Assembly (NCBI GenBank): GCA_900313765.1
Contig: OMSN01000136.1
Coordinates: 1-6,861 of the forward strand
DNA length: 6,861 nt
Direction of reading: 5' to 3'
DNA from: an uncultured Eubacteriales bacterium
GTDB taxonomy: Bacteria; Bacillota; Clostridia; Lachnospirales; Lachnospiraceae
The notes below the pieces were generated by a model. That model saw nothing but the letters and a program-made list of their open reading frames with translations. It was not told the DNA's origin and ran no database searches. This document shows positions 1 through 4,369 of the stretch, one piece after another. The translations under genes and the position numbers were made by a program. Positions within the stretch are counted from its first letter, which is position 1. Each line of letters opens with the position of its first letter.

Positions 1-1
1 G

Positions 2-169
2 CAGATCGAAGCTGCGGAAAAGCTTGGTATCGCTGTAGATACGCTGAGACAGTACGAGAGCGGAAAGACCTTCCCGGACGTTCCGATGATCCGGAAGATC
101 GAAGATCTGTACTGTGTCAGTTACAACGATATCAATTTTTTTTCAGCAGAGAAAACGGATAAACCGTAA
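2..169 (+). CDS. XRE-family HTH regulator, C-terminal part (5' truncated)
   Basis: The window opens inside this gene; 55 residues remain before the TAA at 167-169. The visible part begins QIEAAEKLGIAVDTLRQYES and continues GKTFPDVPMIRKIEDLYCVS. This is the second half of a Cro/CI (XRE) helix-turn-helix: the turn at KLGIAVDTL, the recognition helix ending in RQYESGK, then the helix that packs on it (PDVPMIRKIEDLYCVSYNDI). Family members bind short operators, and in phages they act as lysogeny repressors or Cro-like switches. Position just ahead of the early genes fits such a role, or a minor regulator in the early operon. Because it is read in the same direction as the genes downstream, a Cro-like or accessory regulator is more likely than a divergently transcribed CI repressor. 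The start and the first DNA-binding helix lie outside the window. Confidence 0.85.
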   Translation, partial: QIEAAEKLGIAVDTLRQYESGKTFPDVPMIRKIEDLYCVSYNDINFFSAEKTDKP

Positions 170-184
170 TCAAGGAGGTCAGTC

Positions 185-352
185 ATGCAGGTTTGTACAG
201 AATGCGGTGATAAGTTCACAAGCGAACAGATCAGTGAAATGCGGGCAGAACACGAGGACTTCTGGATGCATCCGTTCATCTGCCCGGACTGTTGGGACAG
301 GATCCAGCACACAGATCCAGAAGAGACCGTGAAGAGACTGGTGGTCTCATGA
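185..352 (+). CDS. 55-residue paired-CxxC zinc-ribbon-like phage protein
   Basis: A 55-residue protein starting MQVCTECGDKFTSEQISEMR. An AAGGAGG at 172-178 sits 6 bases before the ATG and fixes the start. It carries two CxxC knuckles, C4/C7 (CTEC) and C33/C36 (CPDC), spaced as expected for one structural zinc ion. The segment between them is charged and probably helical. Proteins of this size and pattern are common in the early regions of Gram-positive phages; their function is mostly unknown, with DNA or protein binding the usual guess. Its TGA overlaps a possible ATG of the next frame (ATGA, 349-352). The zinc-binding fold is inferred from cysteine spacing only. Confidence 0.75.
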   Translation: MQVCTECGDKFTSEQISEMRAEHEDFWMHPFICPDCWDRIQHTDPEETVKRLVVS

Positions 353-765
353 GGTGTCCGTATCTGTGCCCGGACAATGACGGCGGCACGTACTGTTACA
401 GGACCGAGATTGAGAGGAGGAGGTGCATAAGAGATGACGTTGGGAGAATTTATCCTGGAATCCCCGATCAAAGACAGAGATGTAATCCAGATAGTGAAAC
501 GTTCCGGAGATATAACCCTTACTCGCAGAGGGAATTGGATGCAGGATCACATACTCGAGTTTTCCGAGGACGAGGTGATCGGTTACCAGTGGAGCAAGGA
601 AAAGGGATGGAAGGTCGAAGTCACGGATCCGCTTCCGTTCTGCTGAGGGCGGGCCTATGCGGAGTCTGTTCGATGAGAAGAGGTGCGACTGCTGCGGGAA
701 AGACTTCGTCTGTCCGGACATCGCGGCATGGAGATACAAGAAGACGCAGAGAAGAGGATACCTGA
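349..765 (+). CDS. Doubtful cysteine-rich ORF overlapping two other genes
   Basis: This frame opens with the ATGA overlap at 349-352 and runs 138 codons to TGA at 763-765. The first 30 or so residues, MRCPYLCPDNDGGTYCYRTE then IERRRCIRDD, look like a real small metal-binding protein (C3, C7, C16, C26) and match the style of its neighbours. Beyond about position 440 the translation becomes arginine- and serine-rich and looks like the out-of-frame shadow of the genes at 434-646 and 657-818. There is no strong ribosome binding site, so translation would depend on coupling to the upstream gene. It may be a genuine short gene that lost its stop by a frameshift, a gene with a long spurious tail, or chance. 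Treat the 5' 90 bases as plausible and the rest as unlikely. Confidence 0.3.
   Translation: MRCPYLCPDNDGGTYCYRTEIERRRCIRDDVGRIYPGIPDQRQRCNPDSETFRRYNPYSQRELDAGSHTRVFRGRGDRLPVEQGKGMEGRSHGSASVLLRAGLCGVCSMRRGATAAGKTSSVRTSRHGDTRRRREEDT
434..646 (+). CDS. 70-residue phage protein of unknown function
   Basis: A 70-residue protein beginning MTLGEFILESPIKDRDVIQI. The purine-rich GAGAGGAGGAGG ending at 423 lies about 10 bases before the ATG and supports this start; an in-frame TAA at 428-430 rules out a longer one. The sequence is an ordinary mix of hydrophobic and charged residues, with alternating patterns (DVIQIVKRSGDITLTRRGNW, then HILEFSEDEVIGYQW) that suggest a small beta-rich fold. It has no cysteine pair except a terminal Cys and no signal or membrane segment. 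I do not recognise a family. Placement between zinc-ribbon-like genes in the same operon suggests an accessory early phage function. Confidence 0.65.
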   Translation: MTLGEFILESPIKDRDVIQIVKRSGDITLTRRGNWMQDHILEFSEDEVIGYQWSKEKGWKVEVTDPLPFC

Positions 766-818
766 TTTTCTGCAGTTGGAGCTGTCTTGAGAAACACAGG
801 AGAAAGGAGAAAAAATGA
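657..818 (+). CDS. 53-residue cysteine-rich zinc-binding phage protein
   Basis: This short gene encodes 53 residues starting MRSLFDEKRCDCCGKDFVCP. It has a CxxC knuckle at C10/C13 (with an extra C12), another cysteine at C19, and a second knuckle FCSWSC (C39/C43) followed by a very basic tail (EKHRRKEKK). The order knuckle, aromatic/basic middle (AAWRYKK), FCSWSC, basic tail is, from memory, a recurring small protein in clostridial prophages. Zinc binding and nucleic-acid contact through the basic tail are inferences. The ribosome binding site is weak (GAGGGCGGG), so translation is probably coupled to the gene ending at 646. Its TGA overlaps the next ATG in ATGA at 815-818. Confidence 0.75.
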   Translation: MRSLFDEKRCDCCGKDFVCPDIAAWRYKKTQRRGYLIFCSWSCLEKHRRKEKK

Positions 819-997
819 CGATCACGAAATGCGACAGATGTGGGCAGCAGATCAATGGTGTCATGCTGATAAGGCTTCACGCCGGATACGGCGAACCATT
901 CAGGGGCCTGAGCATGGACCTGTGCGATGCCTGCATGAAGGACCTGCGGAGGTGGGCAGATGAGCGGACCGGAACAAAGGATCAGGGCAAGAGTTAA
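815..997 (+). CDS. 60-residue paired-CxxC zinc-ribbon-like protein
   Basis: Sixty residues starting MTITKCDRCGQQINGVMLIR. The start is fixed by an AGAAAGGAG sequence at 801-809 and the ATGA overlap with the preceding gene. Two knuckles, C6/C9 (CDRCG) and C37/C40 (CDACM), flank a beta-like stretch, and a charged helix follows (KDLRRWADE). This is the textbook layout of a small treble-clef or zinc-ribbon protein and resembles phage proteins usually labelled hypothetical. Function is unknown. The last 38 bases overlap the start of the next gene at 960, which implies coupled translation. Confidence 0.75.
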   Translation: MTITKCDRCGQQINGVMLIRLHAGYGEPFRGLSMDLCDACMKDLRRWADERTGTKDQGKS

Positions 998-1154
998 AGA
1001 GGTATTCGACTGCCGGAACGTGGCTGAACTCTCCAGGAGGACAGGCTACCCTCAGCAGACACTATCCAGCTGGAAGAACAATCCGCTTCGGATCCGTGCA
1101 GTCGATCTGGAAACACTTGAGGACAAATTGAACATTCACGCCAGTAAGAAATGA
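960..1154 (+). CDS. Small Cro/CI-like helix-turn-helix protein
   Basis: A 64-residue basic protein starting MSGPEQRIRARVKEVFDCRN. Residues 20-40 (NVAELSRRTGYPQQTLSSWK) form a helix-turn-helix: helix 2 is VAELSRRTG and recognition helix 3 is PQQTLSSWKNNP. A final helix (VDLETLEDKLNI) packs against them as in Cro-like folds. It is close to the minimum size for a DNA-binding domain, with no dimerisation or peptidase domain, so a Cro-like or accessory regulator is likely rather than a full repressor. GGAGG at 948-952, 7 bases upstream, supports the ATG, which lies inside the preceding gene. Its operator and regulatory target cannot be read from the window. Confidence 0.75.
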   Translation: MSGPEQRIRARVKEVFDCRNVAELSRRTGYPQQTLSSWKNNPLRIRAVDLETLEDKLNIHASKK

Positions 1155-1167
1155 AAAGGAGGAAAAG

Positions 1168-1443
1168 ATGAAACGGGGAGAAATGATTAACAGGGCGATC
1201 GCAGCGATTATCACGATCGGGTTCATGGCAGCGGTCAGGCCGGACGCGGATCCGGAGCGGTGGGGTATCGCGTTGGTGGCTGTGATGCTGTACGAGGCCA
1301 TCAGTCGGAGCATCGACTACGTCCAGAAGGTCAACAGGAAGCAGAAGGTTGAGGAGTGCATCTCTCTCAATCTCAAGGCAAGGAAAGAAGACGGAGAGCG
1401 CCTGGACGATATGGTGTTCAACCCGATCAGGGAGGTGTTTTGA
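1168..1443 (+). CDS. Small two-helix membrane protein, holin-like topology
   Basis: Ninety-one residues starting MKRGEMINRAIAAIITIGFM. A good AAGGAGG at 1156-1162 precedes the ATG by 5 bases. Two hydrophobic segments are visible, about residues 9-23 (RAIAAIITIGFMAAV) and 33-46 (GIALVAVMLYEAIS), joined by a short charged turn (RPDADPE). A long charged, probably helical C-terminal tail follows (VQKVNRKQK onward). An integral membrane hairpin with a cytoplasmic tail is the best reading. The size and topology are compatible with a holin, but also with many small phage membrane proteins, including superinfection-exclusion proteins. I do not recognise the family. The next gene, a secreted wall hydrolase, begins directly after its TGA, so the two are surely co-expressed. 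Confidence 0.7.
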   Translation: MKRGEMINRAIAAIITIGFMAAVRPDADPERWGIALVAVMLYEAISRSIDYVQKVNRKQKVEECISLNLKARKEDGERLDDMVFNPIREVF

Positions 1444-1884
1444 ATGAAGAGAGTAATCATGGCAGCCATCACCGGCGCGATCCTGATCACACAGCCGGTC
1501 ATGGCGGAAGAAATGAGCAGGGAGATCGATTCCGATCTGTTCAACGTGGCGCACCTGATGATGGGCGAGGCCGGCTACACGGACAGCACAGAGAGACGTC
1601 TGACAGCGTCGGTCCTGCTGAACCGTGTGGACTCAGACAAGTTCCCGGACACGATCGGGGAATGTCTGTATCAGCCAGGACAATACTCAACTGTCCATGA
1701 TGGCGGTCCGTTCTGGAATGAACCTACAGAGGACTGCTGGAAGGACGCTGAGGAGCTGCTCACACAGTGGTATGAGACCGGAGACACTGATCTGCCGGAG
1801 AATGTGCTGTACCAGAGTCTGTTCCCACAGGGCTGCGGAACGCATCTGATATCAGCTTGGGGACAATATTTTTGCTACGGATAA
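1444..1884 (+). CDS. Secreted SleB-type cell wall hydrolase (Hydrolase_2 family)
   Basis: This 146-residue protein starts with a signal peptide: MKR, a hydrophobic core (VIMAAITGAILITQP) and a VMA/EE cleavage site near residue 21. The mature part carries the family signature in order: MMGEAGY with the presumed catalytic E42, then ASVLLNRVDSDKFPDTI (N60, R61, F67, P68), then YQPGQYS (76-82). The end, LPENVLYQSLFPQG followed by GQYFCYG, also fits clostridial members. SleB-type enzymes are muramidase-like lytic transglycosylases cutting the glycan strand of peptidoglycan. Four cysteines in the mature chain (C74, C98, C131, C144) could form disulfides outside the cell. There is only the catalytic domain and no wall-binding repeat. 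AGGGAGG at 1429-1435 provides the ribosome binding site. Its position upstream of replication genes is unlike that of a normal lysis-cassette endolysin. Confidence 0.85.
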   Translation: MKRVIMAAITGAILITQPVMAEEMSREIDSDLFNVAHLMMGEAGYTDSTERRLTASVLLNRVDSDKFPDTIGECLYQPGQYSTVHDGGPFWNEPTEDCWKDAEELLTQWYETGDTDLPENVLYQSLFPQGCGTHLISAWGQYFCYG

Positions 1885-1894
1885 GGAGGACGAA

Positions 1895-2263
1895 ATGAAA
1901 GTAACTGTAGAACTGACAAACGAAGAAGAGATCAAGACATTTTATGCCCGTATGTTCGAACCGGAGAAGCCGAACATCACAATGTATGCAACACCTGCAT
2001 CTGCGCCTGAACAGGATCCGCTTCCGGAGGGATTCATGCCGGCGCCGGATGTAACCCCGTTCGATGAAAAGAAACCAGAACCAGAGCCCGCGCCTGTAGT
2101 GACCTTTGAAATGGTCCAGAAGGTGGCGATCAAACTGGTGCAGGAGCAGAGGCAGCCGGAACTGCGGGCTCTCCTGCAAAAGCATGGCCTGCAGGGCCTG
2201 CCGGAGCTGAAGGACAATCCTGAGAAACTGGCCGCATTCTATAAGGACGTGGAGGTGTTGTAA
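1895..2263 (+). CDS. Linker-rich phage protein next to DUF2800, function unknown
   Basis: A 122-residue acidic protein in three parts. Residues 1-22 (MKVTVELTNEEEIKTFYARM) are a short strand-helix segment. Residues 23-68 are a proline- and glutamate-rich flexible linker (for example PEPEPAPV). Residues 69-122 are a compact helical domain (VTFEMVQKVAIKLVQEQRQP, then ELRALLQKHG). From memory, relatives sit just upstream of DUF2800 genes in many clostridial phages and have been labelled 'rRNA biogenesis protein rrp5', a name I consider a spurious transfer. The C-terminal domain resembles those proteins in its pattern of helix, then LRALLQKHG, then short helix. A role as an adaptor for the replication or recombination proteins is a guess from context. 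AAGGAGG at 1883-1889 fixes the start; its TAA overlaps the next ATG. Confidence 0.7.
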   Translation: MKVTVELTNEEEIKTFYARMFEPEKPNITMYATPASAPEQDPLPEGFMPAPDVTPFDEKKPEPEPAPVVTFEMVQKVAIKLVQEQRQPELRALLQKHGLQGLPELKDNPEKLAAFYKDVEVL

Positions 2264-3450
2264 TGGCAGGACATAAAGACAGGGATCACGCGATCCTCAG
2301 CCCTTCCAGCGCGCACAGATGGCTGACCTGTACTCCCTCCGCACTATTAGAAGCTGAGTTCCAGGACACATCTTCCAGCGCCGCCGCAGAAGGCACGCTT
2401 GCGCATGAGATCTGTGAGATCAAAGCAAGGCAGAAGTTCTTCCAGAAGACGGACATCGGGTACATGGCGAAGAACGTGGCGACCCGGAAGCTGAATGAAC
2501 TCAGGAAGAACGAACTGTTCCAGGACGAGATGGAGGGCTACACGGATGACTATGTCGAGATCCTCGACACGAATGCCGTCAGCTTTGAAAACGCTCCATA
2601 CATCGAGCTGGAAACGAAGCTGGACCTGACGGATTGGATCCCGGACGGATGGGGCACAGCTGACTGCATCATGATCAGCGGACACACGCTTCTGGTGGCC
2701 GACTTCAAGTATGGCAAGGGCGTCCGGGTATCAGCGGATCACAATCCGCAGATGCAGATCTACGCTCTCGGAGCATGGAAGAAGTTCAGCCTGATCTATG
2801 ACATCAGGACGGTGGTTATGATGATCATCCAGCCGAGGCTGTCCGCGGATCCTGACGTCTGGGAGGAGAGCATCAACGATCTTCTGGACTTCGGGGAGTC
2901 CGTGAAGGGACTCGCAGAGATGGCGATCAAGGGCGAAGGTGAATATGTTCCTGGGGAGGAACAGTGCAGATTCTGCCGGGCAAGGGAGACCTGCCGGGCA
3001 CGGGCCGACTATAACATCTCCGTCGCATTCGGCCACACCGGCCAGATGCCGCCGCTGATCACAGACGCGGAAGTAGGGGAATACCTGAGGCGCGGCGCCG
3101 ATGTGGCGAAGTGGCTGAAGGATCTGCAGGACTACGCGCTCCGCAGCTGCCTGGACGGTAAGGAGATCCCGGGCTTTAAGGCTGTCGAGGGCCGCGGCTC
3201 CAGAGACTGGACGGATCAGGACGAAGCCTTCAAGGCGCTGCAGGGCTCTGGTGTGCCGGAGGCGATGCTGTACGAGCGTAAGCCGCTGACACTGGCCGCG
3301 ATCGAGAAGGTCGTCGGGAAGAAGGCCTTCGCCGAAGCAGTCGGCCAGTTTGTGGTGAAGAACCCGGGCAAGCCGACACTGGTGCCTGAAACAGATAAAC
3401 GTCCCGCGATCACAAGCGTGGACACAGCATTCAGGGAGGTGCCGACATGA
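2263..3450 (+). CDS. DUF2800 family protein, Cas4/RecB-like nuclease
   Basis: This 395-residue protein has the signature of the DUF2800 family, part of the PD-(D/E)XK nuclease superfamily. The N-terminus has LSPSSAHRWLTCTPSA (C23) and AAEGTLAHEICE (H48, motif I). Then come WGTADC (D134, motif II) and VADFKYGKG (D147-x-K149, motif III), with NPQMQIYALGA giving the downstream Q163 and Y167. A cysteine trio CRFCRARETC (C235, C238, C244) together with the distant C23 reproduces the 4Fe-4S arrangement of Cas4 and AddB nucleases. All expected catalytic residues are present, so an active DNA exonuclease is likely, probably in phage recombination or end processing; the substrate is inferred. The C-terminal 130 residues form a separate domain of unknown role. 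The start overlaps the previous stop (TAATG at 2261-2265) with GGAGG 8 bases upstream. Confidence 0.88.
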   Translation: MAGHKDRDHAILSPSSAHRWLTCTPSALLEAEFQDTSSSAAAEGTLAHEICEIKARQKFFQKTDIGYMAKNVATRKLNELRKNELFQDEMEGYTDDYVEILDTNAVSFENAPYIELETKLDLTDWIPDGWGTADCIMISGHTLLVADFKYGKGVRVSADHNPQMQIYALGAWKKFSLIYDIRTVVMMIIQPRLSADPDVWEESINDLLDFGESVKGLAEMAIKGEGEYVPGEEQCRFCRARETCRARADYNISVAFGHTGQMPPLITDAEVGEYLRRGADVAKWLKDLQDYALRSCLDGKEIPGFKAVEGRGSRDWTDQDEAFKALQGSGVPEAMLYERKPLTLAAIEKVVGKKAFAEAVGQFVVKNPGKPTLVPETDKRPAITSVDTAFREVPT

Positions 3451-3617
3451 CAGACTACAAGACTGACAAACTTATTCGGACTTTGGAATCCGTTGCAAGG
3501 TCCCTGGCAAAGATCGAAGCAGAGTTGAAAGAACAAAACAGGATCATGAAGATACTTGGCCAGTGCATTGAAGAATACCCAGACGGAAAAACATACATCA
3601 ATATTTCAAATGATTGA
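3447..3617 (+). CDS. 56-residue coiled-coil-like small phage protein
   Basis: A 56-residue protein starting MTDYKTDKLIRTLESVARSL. It opens in the ATGA overlap (3447-3450) with the DUF2800 stop, with GGGAGG at 3434-3439 as ribosome binding site. The first 40 residues form one amphipathic helix with regular hydrophobic spacing (L9, L13, V16, L20, I23, L27, I33), so a short coiled coil is likely. A single cysteine (C40) and a polar tail follow. I know no assigned function. Its placement between the nuclease-like and ssDNA-binding-type genes suggests an accessory subunit of the same module; that is inference only. Confidence 0.65.
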   Translation: MTDYKTDKLIRTLESVARSLAKIEAELKEQNRIMKILGQCIEEYPDGKTYINISND

Positions 3618-3708
3618 CGGCATGGTGGAAACCGGAACCACCTTAAAAAAAGACACACTGGGCACATAATTGGCGGCATCGGAACAGCCTGAACCGCAAG
3701 GGGGCCAC

Positions 3709-3747
3709 GAGGATATCACGTCTGCCCCGGACGACCCAGATATCCTC
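3709..3747 (+). repeat. Hairpin with 9-bp perfect stem in the gap before DUF2815
   Basis: GAGGATATC at 3709-3717 pairs perfectly with GATATCCTC at 3739-3747. Inside the 21-base loop, CGTC (3719-3722) can pair with GACG (3730-3733), leaving a 7-base apical loop TGCCCCG. There is no T-run after it (ATTCCATAGT follows), so it is not a standard Rho-independent terminator. It ends 27 bases before the ribosome binding site of the DUF2815 gene. It could be an mRNA-stabilising or processing hairpin, a translation control element, or a protein-binding palindrome. Confidence 0.6.
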
Positions 3748-3773
3748 ATTCCATAGTCTAACAGCATAAGAAA

Positions 3774-3779
3774 AGGAGA
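3774..3779 (+). promoter_or_regulatory. Ribosome binding site of the DUF2815 gene
   Basis: AGGAGA within AAAAGGAGAA, 7 bases before the ATG at 3787. It matters because this is the one core gene not coupled to an upstream stop codon, so its translation must start independently. Confidence 0.7.
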
Positions 3780-3786
3780 AGTAAGT

Positions 3787-4359
3787 ATGAACGCAACTAC
3801 TATCACTATCGGAGAAGCAAGACTGAGTTATGTGCACGTATTCGAACCGTATGCGGCTACACCCGGACAGGAGCCGAAGTATACCGCGACGATCCTGATC
3901 CCGAAGGCAAACACCGCAGCGAAGAGGCAGATCGATGAGGCGATCGAGGCCGCGAAGCAGCAGGGCCTTCAGAACAGATGGAACGGACAGGCGCCGGCGA
4001 TGCTTGCCACTACGCTGCACGATGGGGACGGCTTCAAGCAGAACGGCGAAGCCTATGGTCCGGAGTGCAAGGGGCACTGGGTCCTGAACTGTAACGCGAA
4101 CACGAACCACCCGCCGAAGGTCGTCAACCTGGCAAGGCAGCCGATCATTGACCAGAGCGAGGTCTACTCAGGGATCTATGGCTGGGTAAACATCAATTTT
4201 TATCCATATCTCAATGCCGGCAAGAAGGGCATCGGCTGCGGCCTGAACTCGATCATGAAGACCAGGGACGGCGAACCGCTCGGCGGATCCGCTCCGTCAG
4301 TAGACGAGGCATTCGCGAACGTCCCGCAGATTGACCCGCTGACAGGACTGCCGATGTAA
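3787..4359 (+). CDS. DUF2815 family, single-stranded DNA-binding-type protein
   Basis: A 190-residue protein recognised as DUF2815 from its ordered motifs: ARLSYVHVFEP (11-21), KYTATILIPK (31-40), LHDGD (77-81), the long conserved block with YSGIYGWVNINFYPY (127-141), then GKKGIGCGLNSIMKTRDGEP. The family is found in phage replication modules and is regarded as related to the T7 gp2.5-like ssDNA-binding proteins, with an OB-fold. It probably coats single strands during replication or recombination. The tail (PSVDEAFANVPQID) is mildly acidic, as in many ssDNA-binding proteins that recruit partners through it. The genes on either side, DUF2800 two upstream and family A polymerase directly after, are its usual neighbours and support the call. 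Confidence 0.88.
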   Translation: MNATTITIGEARLSYVHVFEPYAATPGQEPKYTATILIPKANTAAKRQIDEAIEAAKQQGLQNRWNGQAPAMLATTLHDGDGFKQNGEAYGPECKGHWVLNCNANTNHPPKVVNLARQPIIDQSEVYSGIYGWVNINFYPYLNAGKKGIGCGLNSIMKTRDGEPLGGSAPSVDEAFANVPQIDPLTGLPM

Positions 4360-4369
4360 GGAGGAGAGC

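Larger units (their letters stand above)
3618..3786 (+). other. Gap without a convincing gene between the 56-residue gene and DUF2815
   Basis: This 169-base stretch is the longest break in an otherwise tightly packed operon. It holds a strong hairpin (3709-3747). One frame (3610-3756) would be a small ORF were it not cut by TAA at 3667-3669. The stretch has no GATC site, unlike the rest of the window. A CATAAT at 3665-3670 resembles a -10 box but lacks a good -35. The ribosome binding site for the next gene lies at its end. It may carry a leader or processing element for the DUF2815 gene, or the remains of a small gene. Confidence 0.55.

Noticed and set aside
292..348. Longer start for the frame at 349
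   Set aside because: This part is the out-of-phase reading of the zinc-ribbon gene ending at 352, with no ribosome binding site, while 349 has stop/start coupling.
347..880. 177-codon minus-strand open frame
   Set aside because: Antisense to several small + strand genes with ATGA coupling and cysteine knuckles; composition looks like a shadow.
994..1554. 186-codon minus-strand open frame
   Set aside because: Antisense to the HTH, membrane-protein and hydrolase genes, which have good ribosome binding sites and recognisable domains; no domain or start signal on the minus strand.
3642..3670. Promoter with CATAAT at 3665-3670
   Set aside because: The -10 resemblance is fair, but the sequence 17 bases upstream (CTTAAA) matches a -35 poorly, and one such hexamer is expected by chance.
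3709..3747. Rho-independent terminator
   Set aside because: The stem is convincing but no T-run follows, and genes on both sides belong to the same functional module.
3643..4110. 155-codon minus-strand open frame spanning the gap and DUF2815
   Set aside because: Most of it is antisense to the DUF2815 gene and it has no plausible start signal. It does not explain the gap.
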